Shown one piece after another: positions 1 to 8,767 of a stretch of DNA of 64,000 nucleotides. A program made the position numbers and the translations under genes. Every line of letters begins with the position of its first letter. The stretch's first letter is position 1. The notes beneath the pieces were generated by a model that was not told the origin of the DNA, made no database searches, and saw only the letters and a list, made by a program, of their open reading frames with translations. This stretch comes from Prevotella scopos JCM 17725 (lineage in GTDB: Bacteria > Bacteroidota > Bacteroidia > Bacteroidales > Bacteroidaceae): positions 992,001 to 1,056,000 of the forward strand of contig NZ_CP072389.1 in assembly GCF_018127785.1 (NCBI RefSeq), read 5' to 3'.

Positions 1-859
1 GCGCACCCATTTTGCTGGCACGCTGACAAAATGCAGGATAAAGGCTTTCAGCCTGCTTGTCTTTTTCAACGGCTTGACCTTTTCGCTGATACGACGGACG
101 AGATAGAAGTTCTTCAGCATGGCGGTAATCATCATGAAAACCATGTTCTCAGCCATGAAGGAAAAATGGCAGATGTGACCATCCAAAGTCATTGTTCTGT
201 ATATCGAAGTTCTTTTCGCTTGCTCCACGTTCATTGTAGAATGTAATGATGTCTTTCTCGGTAGCCATCCAGTTATTGGTGAGGATACAGCGGTATGTGT
301 ATATTACTCCGAACATATCCGTCTGTTGCTTGCCCTCCTTGTCTTTCAAAGGACTACGCTGTCCGACAAGCTTGTAAGAATACTTTGTATCAAACTTGTG
401 GGCTGGAACAAACTGGTGGTCAAAGTCTAAGTCAACATGACTGCCCACCTTTACAAGTCCCATTCTCCGTATCATCTGTAAAAGTAAGGTGTTCAACTTT
501 TCTGCCGTGTTGAAACTGTAAGACCTGCCAGAGGTTTCGCTCTTATAGACAATATTTTTTTCGGCAAGCTCCTTTAGTCTGCGCCCCACTGTGTCGGCAC
601 TGGGTAATAGCGTATCAGGTCGCTGCTTGAACTGCTCTATAAGTGCATTGATGTCCTCAAGGCATTCGCCACCACAAAGGTAGCTGAAGAAGAGAGAACC
701 GAAAATGCTTCCATGACTAAAAGCCCTATCACTACACCCACGTTTGCCCAAGACAGATTCGGTAAGTTTTTCAAAGCCCAACTTTGAGAAAATGTCCATA
801 ATGTGATAAATTCCTCCGAAAGAAGTGATATTCTCGTTTTTAATAGCTATCTTTGTCAT
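1..859 (-). pseudogene. IS1380-family transposase, frameshifted and internally deleted
   Basis: The frame opens at an ATG at 859 and runs 236 codons to a stop near 149. The N-terminal part (about residues 1-155) has the family's DLDFDH segment, and the C-terminal part has FYNERGASEKNFD, the Y-R-E region of DDE transposases. Full-length relatives are usually above 400 residues. Here about 170 residues seem to be missing between KYSYK and the LVGQRS region. Near the end a run of five A at 162-166 shifts the frame: with one base fewer the protein would continue as PFSFMAENMVFMM and on past the window edge. Both lesions suggest a dead copy; a sequencing error in the homopolymer is the alternative for the second one. 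Confidence 0.8.
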
Positions 860-991
860 GTCAGATTTTTGCTTACTTTTTATGTTTGTAGCACCAAGAT
901 AGGTGAAATTTCTGACATATCCAAGTGTTTTGAGAACTTTGTTTCTCAGATACTTGGAGTTCTTACAAGAATTTATGCTGCGGAATTAAGG
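1..991 (-). mobile_element. Defective IS1380-family insertion sequence, cut by the window start
   Basis: One transposase gene is read on the minus strand. The right end finishes in GGAATTAAGG at 982-991. A lone copy of the same ~105 bp end, about 90% identical, lies at 34668-34772 and supports the boundary. The other end is outside the window, so a target duplication cannot be tested. The transposase carries an apparent internal deletion and a frameshift, so this copy is probably not mobile by itself. Family assignment is from the transposase. Confidence 0.75.
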
Positions 992-1095
992 TGGCATATG
1001 ATAAAGCGCAACATCGACACCATAAGTGCCGGTATTCTGCATGGTAGCGGAACCCCATTTAAAATAATTTTTAACGGATTATACCATAACAAATA

Positions 1096-1578
1096 ATGTG
1101 TAGAAGAATATTAAATATCGTTGTCCTGCTTCTCTGTAACCTCCTAACTTCGTGTCTTGGTGTGTTCTATATAGACTTAGGCAATCATTATGCATGGTTG
1201 GAGGACAGAATAATAGTTAAGATAAAAGAAGAAACGGAAAACAGCCTTTTCTATGATCTTCTTATCCGCCCACAGGTCTTGAATTATGACTATGACAATA
1301 AATTCATTATAGCCTATCAGATTTACGATGGCAGTGACTGGTATAATTCTAACCAAATAGCAGAAGAAAAAGACAGTTTGTTTATCCAGTTCGCAAAGCT
1401 GAAAGAAATGAAACATTGCTATTGGATTATAAATAAAGAGACAAATCAGGTCATAGGTCCTATGAGGAAGCCGGAATTTGACAGGAAATGTGAGGAACTT
1501 CATGTAAGGCAAAAATGCGCCATTTCCATGAAAAGAAACTCTGGAAAAACAAGGGGCTATAAGGGTAATACTTTTTGA
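1096..1578 (+). CDS. Small lipoprotein, DUF3997-like
   Basis: A 160-residue protein with a short signal peptide and a lipobox LTSC (Cys20), so it is probably anchored in the outer or inner membrane. The body has the pattern seen in DUF3997 proteins: a Y-x-x-F-I-I-A-Y-Q-I strand and a YWIINKETNQVIGP segment near residue 115. The function of that family is unknown. It starts about 100 bp after the end of the IS1380-type element, so its native promoter region may have been displaced. The last ~20 residues are basic and of low complexity. Family placement is by eye only. Confidence 0.55.
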   Translation: MCRRILNIVVLLLCNLLTSCLGVFYIDLGNHYAWLEDRIIVKIKEETENSLFYDLLIRPQVLNYDYDNKFIIAYQIYDGSDWYNSNQIAEEKDSLFIQFAKLKEMKHCYWIINKETNQVIGPMRKPEFDRKCEELHVRQKCAISMKRNSGKTRGYKGNTF

Positions 1579-1802
1579 TGGTATTAAAAAGAAGGTTCTA
1601 CTGTAATTAAGGATATTCAGAATTTCCCTATGTAATGATCTTTCAAATCCCTATTGATAGCTTTTCGAGTCTCAAAAAGAAAAAGGTTTCTATGTCGGAG
1701 GATGAGAAAAAAAATAGATAGTAAGAACCACAAAAAACATAACAAACACTTGCTTATTAATGTAGAAAAGCGTAAATTTGTCCCATAAGTAACTTTAACA
1801 AT

Positions 1803-2465
1803 ATGCAAAAACCACAATGGAATAGGATAAAGGACTTTGTTCAACGCAAAGAACTATCGCTTGCAATGGGCTTACACCTTGGTGCAATATTCCTCTGTGG
1901 GCTGATTTATATCCTACTGCCCGAAGACATCCACCTACGTTGGGGATTGACTTACTGGCTGATATGGATTGTCCTCCTGTCGCCCATTCCGCTGATGATT
2001 GCAGCACGGAAAAGCAAAAGAAAGTTGGTGATACGCCTTTATAGTGGAGTGATAGGCATAGGGCTTTGGCTATTTGCTATTTTCCTTCAAGCCATAGGAG
2101 GCGATATCTTTCTCCCTCCAACCTACTTCTGCAAAGACGGTGACTACCTTGCAAGGCAATACAGATACGACTTCTTCGAAAACAACATGACGGCTATTTA
2201 TAAGGTTATCAGGCTGACAGAAAGGAGAGTTGCATTCTATCGCTACAGCAGTCCCGACTCTATCAAGGTTTACGATTCATTGAATGTCATCGCTTTCTAT
2301 TGCCCTACAAGGATAGTAGAAGACCCATGGGTCAGCGACACCATTGCCCCTATCCGTGTCATCGAACAGCTCTACGATCGCCCGATAGAGCCCGAACAGA
2401 AGAAAGAAGTGGAACAACTTGCCCACCGCCTTAACGCCCGACTCGGCTATACACTGGCTGAATAA
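1803..2465 (+). CDS. Hypothetical membrane protein
   Basis: A 220-residue protein. After a basic N-terminus there are three or four hydrophobic segments (about residues 20-40, 47-68 and 80-102), followed by a soluble C-terminal half of ~115 residues rich in charged and aromatic residues. I do not recognise the family. It lies 20 bp upstream of the next gene on the same strand, so the two are likely one transcription unit. An ATG start fits the start of the basic region before the first membrane span. Confidence 0.6.
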   Translation: MQKPQWNRIKDFVQRKELSLAMGLHLGAIFLCGLIYILLPEDIHLRWGLTYWLIWIVLLSPIPLMIAARKSKRKLVIRLYSGVIGIGLWLFAIFLQAIGGDIFLPPTYFCKDGDYLARQYRYDFFENNMTAIYKVIRLTERRVAFYRYSSPDSIKVYDSLNVIAFYCPTRIVEDPWVSDTIAPIRVIEQLYDRPIEPEQKKEVEQLAHRLNARLGYTLAE

Positions 2466-2485
2466 ATAACGAAAAAGATATAATA

Positions 2486-3496
2486 ATGAACTACTTAGTG
2501 CTTAAACAACGTATTTATCTTGTCATATCAGTCCTCACACTGATAGTTTTAGGCAGTGGCTACGGCTCTTGCACAATGTTTTCAGACAGGTTATCTGATA
2601 GTGCTATGGTGGCACTCGATTCCTTCCACCACTGCCAGTATATGGCACTTTCGAGGGGTCTCGGTGCAGCAGGGAGGCGGTCAGAGCAATTAGATTATGC
2701 CGATCTGCTCAGCCGTCACACAACTGCAGAACAATTAGTGGAGATTGCCAATACAGATACTTCACGCATAACAAGGCTCTGGGCATACAGAATTCTACTG
2801 AAGAAGGCTGACAATCAAGTATTTGATGTATTGAAGCAGGCATTGAAAGATACGACATACGTAGAGATGATGTCTGGTTGTATAGGATTTGAAGAACCTT
2901 ATAATCGCGCTGCTATCTCTGTCTATAGGTACGATGGCTACGAACTTAAACTATCCAACCAGCTGCGTTTCTCCCTTGACAGCCTCATCTTCTTCGATTA
3001 TATGAAGCACTATGGCTTTGAAGATGGACTGCCCATAGACTTCAAACCCCATAAGATTTATTATGCCACAGTCATCGAAGAAGCCGACAAGGGGAATGAT
3101 GCTATCCTCCCTCTCCTCGCTCAATACAAGAATCCCAATGACCGACAGCGTATCAACAAGTTGTTGAAAGACAATCTAAAGAAAGCAGGTGAATGCTCCT
3201 ATGAGGCATGTGAAGCCATCAGCAACTGGAACGACCCTGCCTTCGAGTGGTATGCTAAGGCTGCTTGTCAAGCTACCATCAAACAAGAATACTATGATGC
3301 TGATGAGGTCCTCCAACTTCTTTGTGCCTACCCTGCCCCTTGGAGCTACCAAATACTTAAAAAACTGCTCACTCAGAAAGGAGATTACAGCTACAGTGAC
3401 ATTGCCAAGGATTATCTTGCAGAGCGATATAAAACGCGCCCCATCCCTCCTATCTTCAAACCATTATACGATAAATATATGAAGAAAAACACATAG
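2486..3496 (+). CDS. Hypothetical lipoprotein
   Basis: A 336-residue protein with an N-terminal hydrophobic stretch ending in GYGSC (Cys29), which looks like a lipobox. The rest is helical, with repeated short hydrophobic and charged segments resembling HEAT-like helical pairs (for example around residues 75-125 and 205-325). No catalytic motif is visible. It follows the membrane protein gene by 20 bp and is probably co-transcribed with it. I could not assign a family or function. Confidence 0.55.
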   Translation: MNYLVLKQRIYLVISVLTLIVLGSGYGSCTMFSDRLSDSAMVALDSFHHCQYMALSRGLGAAGRRSEQLDYADLLSRHTTAEQLVEIANTDTSRITRLWAYRILLKKADNQVFDVLKQALKDTTYVEMMSGCIGFEEPYNRAAISVYRYDGYELKLSNQLRFSLDSLIFFDYMKHYGFEDGLPIDFKPHKIYYATVIEEADKGNDAILPLLAQYKNPNDRQRINKLLKDNLKKAGECSYEACEAISNWNDPAFEWYAKAACQATIKQEYYDADEVLQLLCAYPAPWSYQILKKLLTQKGDYSYSDIAKDYLAERYKTRPIPPIFKPLYDKYMKKNT

Positions 3497-3557
3497 AAAA
3501 AAAATAGAGACTTATTACATTTTGCTACTATTATCAGGCTTTATAAATAAAACTAAT

Positions 3558-3565
3558 TATCTTTG
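3558..3565 (+). promoter_or_regulatory. Bacteroidota -7 box for the winged-helix-like ORF
   Basis: TATCTTTG matches the TAnnTTTG -7 element. No good TTTG -33 element sits 19-21 bp upstream. It would give a leader of about 80 nt before the ATG at 3652. Confidence 0.4.
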
Positions 3566-3651
3566 CCTTAAAAGAAAAATCAGCTTTGCTAAAAAAGAAC
3601 ATTCAGTTTTGATAAATACGAAGGTAAGAATTTTTGCTTAATGGTAAATAC

Positions 3652-4065
3652 ATGGGTGCAGAATATAAAGAAGTTTTATGTAAAAGTTTTCCAGAAATAA
3701 AAAGTATAAAATTGGAAGGAGGTGATTCACAATTTATAACCAATAGCCAAATAAAAGTCAACCGACTAATTCATTTGGGAACTGGAAAAAATCATTCAAT
3801 TTGGTCACTGATATTTATGAAAAATAATAAAATCAAAAAGGAGTTTCTACACAAACTGGAGTTTTTCTATAGAAATTTGGGTAGCATTTGGTCTGTAGAA
3901 GACTTTACAAACGATAGAAATGTTCAGAGTCTCTTAAAAGATTATTTATTGGTTCTGGAAGAAAAGGGTATCGTAAAAATTATCGAAGACAACAAGTTTA
4001 AAATAACGAATTTGCCATCGAGTATAATGTCTTGTCAGTCTAATAGCGGAACTAAAGAAAGATAA
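3652..4065 (+). CDS. Small winged-helix-like protein of unknown function
   Basis: I place the start at the ATG at 3652 (137 residues); an in-frame TTG at 3634 would add six residues. Codon use is AT-rich compared with neighbouring housekeeping genes. Residues ~60-125 look like a winged helix: three short helices, then LVLEEKGIVKIIEDNKFKIT, which reads as a wing hairpin. The N-terminal ~50 residues resemble no domain I recognise. It sits directly upstream of the AbiF RNA and gene, separated by ~75 bp, and may be part of the same accessory island. A link to AbiF is only suggested by position; the second AbiF locus has no such neighbour. Confidence 0.5.
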   Translation: MGAEYKEVLCKSFPEIKSIKLEGGDSQFITNSQIKVNRLIHLGTGKNHSIWSLIFMKNNKIKKEFLHKLEFFYRNLGSIWSVEDFTNDRNVQSLLKDYLLVLEEKGIVKIIEDNKFKITNLPSSIMSCQSNSGTKER

Positions 4066-4142
4066 ATTCAAATGGTCATTAGCCACAATGTTTCAGAATT
4101 TCTTGTTTTTGTGTTGTTTCCTAACATCTTTTTTCCTAAAAG

Positions 4143-4174
4143 TTTGTATTATCCAAGTAATATTTGTATATTTG
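4143..4174 (+). promoter_or_regulatory. Promoter of the AbiF-linked RNA, locus 1
   Basis: TTTG at 4143-4146 and TATATTTG at 4167-4174 are separated by 20 bp, a near-perfect Bacteroidota housekeeping promoter. The same arrangement with a 19 bp spacer precedes the second AbiF locus. Transcription should begin near 4180, at the foot of the RNA hairpin. Confidence 0.75.
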
Positions 4175-4180
4175 CAATGC

Positions 4181-4230
4181 TAGAACCCGCCAAGCCTCTC
4201 AACGATGCTCAAATGTGCGGGTCGTTTTTT
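4181..4230 (+). ncRNA. AbiF-associated structured RNA, locus 1 (putative RNA antitoxin)
   Basis: Stem ACCCGC (4185-4190) pairs with GCGGGT (4217-4222) around a 26 nt loop, followed by CG and six T, a terminator-like end. The paralogous RNA at 33535-33585 has stem CCTCGC/GCGAGG: two base pairs have changed on both sides (A-T to C-G and C-G to T-A), while the loop segments CAAGCCTCT and ATGCTCAAAT are identical. Compensatory change with a conserved loop is direct evidence for a selected RNA fold. The RNA ends 8 nt before the abiF start codon. AbiF genes are reported to be linked to a conserved upstream RNA that neutralises the toxin; that role is inferred here. Confidence 0.75.
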
Positions 4231-4238
4231 AATATTAT

Positions 4239-5141
4239 ATGACAAACACAATACCTTTCGGCAAAAGCTATACATCACCCCACGACCTTGTTTCTTTACT
4301 ACAATTAAGAGGTCTTTATATTCCCGATGCTTTGAAGGCAGAACACTACTTGGAGCATATCGGTTATTATCGTCTGTCTGCTTATATGCACCCATTGCTT
4401 GAGATACCAAAAGAACATCATTTGTACAAACGAGGTGCAACATTTAGCAAAGTAATGATGCTATATCGGTTTGACAAGAAGTTACGTCTTTTGCTATTCA
4501 ACGAACTCGAAAAGATAGAAGTTGCTGTTCGCAGTGCAATTGTCAACATAGGCAGTTTTATTACAGGAAATCCTTTCTGGATGACAGATTCTGCAAACTT
4601 TGTCAACTCGGCTAAGTTTCATAAAACAATGAACTTAATAAATCAGGAGCTTTACAAATCAAAAGAGGACTTCATCATTCATTTTAAGAAAACATATTCT
4701 GACCCATACCCACCAGCATGGATTCTTTCAGAAGTACTTCCATTTGGAATCATCACAAACATATACAACAACATCAAGGACAAGAAAATCAAGAAAAAGA
4801 TCTCCCAATCATTTGGACTACAAATAGCACCTTTCGAATCTTGGTTGACCATTGTAACTCTGACAAGAAATACATGTTGCCACCACTCGCGTGTGTGGAA
4901 CAAGCAAAATACAATCCGTCCAATGTCCCCTAAAAAGATGACTCATCCATGGATTACACTTCAAACGGATTCACTTCGTGTATACTATAATATATGTATC
5001 ATCAAGTATTTCTTGAATATCATCTCTCCAAACAATGATTTGTTCCAAAAGATAAAGACGCTTTTTGCGAATTATCCTGAGATAGATTTGAATGCACTTG
5101 GCTTCCCACAAGGATGGGAAAGCGAACCACTTTGGAGATAA
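4239..5141 (+). CDS. abiF: AbiF/AbiD-type abortive infection protein (Abi_2, HEPN ribonuclease-like), copy 1
   Basis: A 300-residue protein of the Abi_2 (PF07751) group. Visible family landmarks: IGYYRLSAYM at 41-50, YRFDKKLRLLLFNELEKIE at 76-94, PPAWILSE at 158-165, and the HEPN RxxxxH motif R210-N-T-C-C-H215-H216, continuing S-R-V-W-N; the chain ends in EPLWR. HEPN proteins with this motif are usually RNases, and AbiF is reported as a toxin held in check by its upstream RNA. The ATG lies 8 nt after the T-run of that RNA, so expression may depend on read-through. A paralog is at 33607-34506 and a C-terminal fragment at 45413-45694. The protein family is clear; the toxin-antitoxin role is inferred. 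Confidence 0.85.
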   Translation: MTNTIPFGKSYTSPHDLVSLLQLRGLYIPDALKAEHYLEHIGYYRLSAYMHPLLEIPKEHHLYKRGATFSKVMMLYRFDKKLRLLLFNELEKIEVAVRSAIVNIGSFITGNPFWMTDSANFVNSAKFHKTMNLINQELYKSKEDFIIHFKKTYSDPYPPAWILSEVLPFGIITNIYNNIKDKKIKKKISQSFGLQIAPFESWLTIVTLTRNTCCHHSRVWNKQNTIRPMSPKKMTHPWITLQTDSLRVYYNICIIKYFLNIISPNNDLFQKIKTLFANYPEIDLNALGFPQGWESEPLWR

Positions 5142-5426
5142 GCATATATAGTCAAAGTCTACTATTTGTATCATTAATAACAGGTAGCAGAACTTCACTA
5201 TCTTATATAGATTTGCCAATATAGTCCATCAACGAATATGAATCTATATTTACTCATCAGTTATATATCTTCATTGCGTTGGGAAAGTTGTTCTATATTT
5301 TATATACTTGGGAACATTTTGCTATCATTGATTCGTTTCGCAATGTCATATATTCTAATAATTATTTTACTCTCTTGTACCCTTTTACCCTTCCAAATAA
5401 CTCTTTACTTTTCTATCTACAAAAAA

Positions 5427-5452
5427 GCGAGGAGCCCAATAAGGTTCCTCGC
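5427..5452 (-). terminator. Intrinsic terminator of the nqr operon
   Basis: GCGAGGA pairs with TCCTCGC around a 12 nt loop. On the minus strand it is followed by six T (5421-5426 read in reverse), just after nqrF. It may also stop read-through from abiF on the other strand. Confidence 0.8.
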
Positions 5453-5474
5453 TTTATATGAATAGGATATTGAA

Positions 5475-6743
5475 TTATCCAAAGTTATCGTACATAATTG
5501 CATCCTGATCAACACCGATGCTATCAAGATAATCAGTAACAGTCTTGATGAGCATTGGAGGTCCACAGAGATAGTACTCACAATCCTCTGGTGCCTCGTG
5601 CTGCTGAAGATACTCATCACGGATGCAGTTTACTGCAAAACCAGTGTAGTATTTCACGCCAGCCTCATCAGCCTTAGGGTCTTGACGGTCGAGTGAGAGG
5701 TGGAAATGGAAGTTAGGATATTCCTTCTCAAGTTCCCAGAAGTCTTCAAGGAAGAATGCCTCGCTGAGTGAACGTGCACCATAGAAGAAGTGCATCTCAC
5801 GGTCACGTGTATGAAGGGTCTTTGTCATGTGCATAATCTGCGCACGCAAAGGAGCCATACCAGCACCACCACCAATCCAAATCATCTCCTTACCAGAAGT
5901 GAAGTTAGGATGGAAGTCGCCGTAAGGTCCACTCATCATCACCTTATCACCCTCCTTAAGAGAGAAGATGTAAGTAGAGCCGATACCCGTTGGTACGTTC
6001 TGGAAACCAACCTGCGGACGTGGCAGGAATGGAGGTGTTGCAATACGAACAGTCAGTGTGATGATATCACCCTCAGCTGGATAGTTCGCCATAGAGTAAG
6101 CACGAACAGTTGGCTCAGGATTCTTTCCCTTCAATGAAAGGAGGTTGAACTGCTTCCAAGGTCCAAGATATTCCTCACCAATATCATTCTTATCGAAGTC
6201 CTTGTCATAGTCGATGCAATCGTAAGCAGGAATAGAAATCTGTGCATAAGAACCAGGAACGAAGTCCATGTGCTCACCTGGAGGCAAGGCAACCTTGAAC
6301 TCCTTGATGAAGCTGGAAACATTCTTGTTTGAGATAACAGTACACTCCCACTCCTTAACGCCCATAACAGACTCAGGAACTTTGAGTGACATATCACCCT
6401 TCACCTTACACTGACATCCAAGACGCCAGTGGTCTTTAACTTCCTTACGACTGAAGTGAGGACGCTCAGAATCGAGAATCTCACCGCCACCTTCTGTAAC
6501 CTGTAGCTTACACTGACCACAGCTACCCTTACCACCACAAGCAGAAGGGAGGAACACGCCGTTCTCATTCAGCGTAGACAGAACTGAGCTACCCTGATCA
6601 ACGGTCATCTCCTTATCACCGTTAATTGTTATCTTTACCTTTCCGCTTGGACTGAGATACTTCTTAGACACAAGCAGGAGAATCACCAACACAAGGATGG
6701 TGATAAGGAATACCACAATACTTATTGTTATGAATTGTCCCAT
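5475..6743 (-). CDS. nqrF: Na+-translocating NADH:quinone reductase subunit F
   Basis: This is the entry subunit of Na+-NQR: it oxidises NADH through FAD and passes electrons to a 2Fe-2S centre. The 422-residue chain has an N-terminal membrane anchor (about 4-26). A plant-type ferredoxin domain carries Cys69, Cys75, Cys78 and Cys110, the same spacing as the well-studied Vibrio protein. The FAD motif RAYSMANYP is near residue 215, and the NADH domain has GGGAGMAPLR and YYLCGPP. It ends in YDNFG. It is the last gene of the nqrABCDEF operon, 7 bp after nqrE, and a terminator follows. All key residues are present, so the complex should be functional. Confidence 0.97.
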   Translation of the reverse strand: MGQFITISIVVFLITILVLVILLLVSKKYLSPSGKVKITINGDKEMTVDQGSSVLSTLNENGVFLPSACGGKGSCGQCKLQVTEGGGEILDSERPHFSRKEVKDHWRLGCQCKVKGDMSLKVPESVMGVKEWECTVISNKNVSSFIKEFKVALPPGEHMDFVPGSYAQISIPAYDCIDYDKDFDKNDIGEEYLGPWKQFNLLSLKGKNPEPTVRAYSMANYPAEGDIITLTVRIATPPFLPRPQVGFQNVPTGIGSTYIFSLKEGDKVMMSGPYGDFHPNFTSGKEMIWIGGGAGMAPLRAQIMHMTKTLHTRDREMHFFYGARSLSEAFFLEDFWELEKEYPNFHFHLSLDRQDPKADEAGVKYYTGFAVNCIRDEYLQQHEAPEDCEYYLCGPPMLIKTVTDYLDSIGVDQDAIMYDNFG

Positions 6744-6750
6744 TGTTTAC

Positions 6751-7377
6751 TTAGATTTTAAGACCTGAGAAGCACATCATTGCCATTGCCATCAGTCCTA
6801 CTGTAATAAATGTGATGCCAAGACCCTGCAAAGGCTTTGGAACATCAGAATATTCCATCTTCTCACGAATAGCACCCATTGCCACGATAGCCAGTGTCCA
6901 GCCAAGACCAGAACCAGTACCATAAATGAGAGCGTCCCATACACTACCAATATACTGAGTGCTTGCTGGGTCAAGACCAATACGCTGCTGCATAAAGAGT
7001 GATGCACCCATGATGGCACAGTTAACGGCAATCAGCGGAAGGAAGATACCCAACGCACCATAAAGTGAAGGTGAGAACTTCTCAACTGCCATCTCCACAA
7101 TCTGTACGATACCAGCGATGACAGCGATAAAGAGAATAAAACTAAGATAAGTAAGATCTACTCCCTCTGCAAGACAATCAGGTCCGAGAACCTTTGTCAA
7201 CAAGAGATAGTTAACAGGAGTGGTAACAAGCAACACGAATGTTACAGCCACACCAAGACCCAATGCAGTTTTTACGCTCTTTGATACTGCAAGGTATGAA
7301 CACATACCAAGGAAGAACGCAAATATCATATTGTCCACAAAGATGGACCGGAAGAATAAACTAATAAGATGTTCCAT
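6751..7377 (-). CDS. nqrE: Na+-translocating NADH:quinone reductase subunit E
   Basis: An integral membrane subunit (208 residues, six hydrophobic segments) of Na+-NQR. NqrE and NqrD form an inverted pair that binds an intramembrane iron centre and lines the sodium path. The family segment [21 protein letters not shown] near residue 13 contains the conserved Cys, and [10 protein letters not shown] near 120 holds the second one. Length is normal for the family. It is only 2 bp from nqrD and 7 bp from nqrF, so translation is probably coupled. Confidence 0.97.
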   Translation of the reverse strand: MEHLISLFFRSIFVDNMIFAFFLGMCSYLAVSKSVKTALGLGVAVTFVLLVTTPVNYLLLTKVLGPDCLAEGVDLTYLSFILFIAVIAGIVQIVEMAVEKFSPSLYGALGIFLPLIAVNCAIMGASLFMQQRIGLDPASTQYIGSVWDALIYGTGSGLGWTLAIVAMGAIREKMEYSDVPKPLQGLGITFITVGLMAMAMMCFSGLKI

Positions 7378-7379
7378 AA

Positions 7380-8009
7380 TTACTTCTTGTCTTCTTTATA
7401 GAAATATGCACGATGAATCCAAATAACACAACCGAGGAGGATGAGTGCCATAGCAGGCATTGACATCATTCCGTTGTCCATGTAACCAGCGTCATAGAAA
7501 CTCTGTGGGATAATCTTAAAGCCGAGCAATGAGCCACGACCAAAGAACTCACGAACAGCGCCAACGACAACAAGTATCATAGCGTAACCCAAACCATTAC
7601 CAACACCATCGAGGAAACTTGGCCAAGGCTTGTTTGTCATAGCGAAGGCCTCAAGACGTCCCATGAGGATACAGTTGGTAATAATCAGTCCAACATAGAC
7701 AGAAAGCTCTACACTCACATCGTAAGCTACAGCCTTAAGAATCTGACTAACAATCGTTACCAGAGCTGCAACAACCACCAACTGCACGATAATACGAATA
7801 CGATTAGGGATTGTGTTACGGATAAGTGAAATAATAACATTAGAGAATGCCGTAATAATAGTAACGGCAAGTCCCATAACAATCGCCGGCTTCAGCTGTG
7901 AAGTTACGGCAAGGGCAGAACAGATACCGAGCACCTGGACCATAATAGGGTTGTCCAGATTCAGCGGATTGCTGAACACCTCTCTATTTTGTTTTGAGAA
8001 TAAATCCAT
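7380..8009 (-). CDS. nqrD: Na+-translocating NADH:quinone reductase subunit D
   Basis: A 209-residue membrane subunit homologous to NqrE and RnfE. Family landmarks are [23 protein letters not shown] (around 20-42) with the conserved Cys, and [11 protein letters not shown] near 112-120 with the second. Together with NqrE these cysteines coordinate the iron centre that links NqrF to the FMN-bearing subunits. The C-terminus is a short basic tail. The gene lies in the middle of the operon with small gaps on both sides. Confidence 0.97.
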   Translation of the reverse strand: MDLFSKQNREVFSNPLNLDNPIMVQVLGICSALAVTSQLKPAIVMGLAVTIITAFSNVIISLIRNTIPNRIRIIVQLVVVAALVTIVSQILKAVAYDVSVELSVYVGLIITNCILMGRLEAFAMTNKPWPSFLDGVGNGLGYAMILVVVGAVREFFGRGSLLGFKIIPQSFYDAGYMDNGMMSMPAMALILLGCVIWIHRAYFYKEDKK

Positions 8010-8036
8010 ATTCTTATTGTTCTAAAGATTAGAATA

Positions 8037-8750
8037 TTATTTGCTGTTCAGGAATTTAACGTAAGGTTGAAGTCCGCCCTTGTCTGCGTGGAACATCTCT
8101 GTTACACCATTACTGGTAAGTGTTGCGCCAGTGACAGCATCCACCTGTGTAGATGCATCCTCGACTTTCTTCTCAACAGCAAGCGCTACCTTCTGCGTAT
8201 CGTTACCTTTGAAGAGGTGCTTACCTTTGAACAAATCCTGCCATGCCTTGTTGTCCTTGATTTCAGCACCGAGACCAGCTGTCTCACTCTCGTGGTTGAA
8301 GTAAGCACCGAAGACGGTTCGCTTATCACCATTGATAGCGATGAAGCCATTGATAGGACCCCAAAGACCATTACCATAAACAGGGATAACATACTTATCC
8401 TGACCATCTACCTTACAACGGAACAGAGCGAGCTTGCCTTCTTTGGCATCCTTACTATTCAACTTAAAGCCGGCATCAACGCCACCCTGCTTTCCAGCCT
8501 CAACGACCTTACCATCAGCATTGATAATGTCATCAGCCACGATAATCTTCTTCCAAAGCTCAACAGCCTCCTCGTTGCTCATATCACGATTCTGATTGAG
8601 CGCAAAGAGAATCTGCTTCTGCTGATCAAGCTGCACATTAGCATCCTGCATCGGCTTCAATGCTTGGAATACGAAAGCAAGCAAAAAGGCTATAATCAGC
8701 ACAAGGATGGCAGAATAGATAATTGTATAAGAATTACTATTTGTTTTCAT
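8037..8750 (-). CDS. nqrC: Na+-translocating NADH:quinone reductase subunit C
   Basis: A 237-residue subunit with one N-terminal membrane span (about 8-30) and a periplasmic FMN-binding domain. The flavin is covalently attached to a Thr in the motif TGAT; here VDAVTGATLTS, with the acceptor at Thr210. ETAGLGAEI at ~155-163 is also typical. Lys- and Asp-rich loops fit a soluble domain. It lies between nqrB (17 bp gap) and nqrD (27 bp gap). The ApbE-type flavin transferase needed to attach the FMN is not encoded in the window. Confidence 0.96.
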   Translation of the reverse strand: MKTNSNSYTIIYSAILVLIIAFLLAFVFQALKPMQDANVQLDQQKQILFALNQNRDMSNEEAVELWKKIIVADDIINADGKVVEAGKQGGVDAGFKLNSKDAKEGKLALFRCKVDGQDKYVIPVYGNGLWGPINGFIAINGDKRTVFGAYFNHESETAGLGAEIKDNKAWQDLFKGKHLFKGNDTQKVALAVEKKVEDASTQVDAVTGATLTSNGVTEMFHADKGGLQPYVKFLNSK

Positions 8751-8767
8751 TTCTTCGTCCTCCTTAT

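Noticed and set aside
803..1096. 97-codon ORF spanning the IS1380 end
   Set aside because: It crosses the transposon boundary and overlaps the transposase start on the other strand.
5238..5465. 75-codon hydrophobic ORF after abiF copy 1
   Set aside because: It runs through the nqr terminator stem, has low-complexity AT-rich sequence and no ribosome site or homology I recognise.
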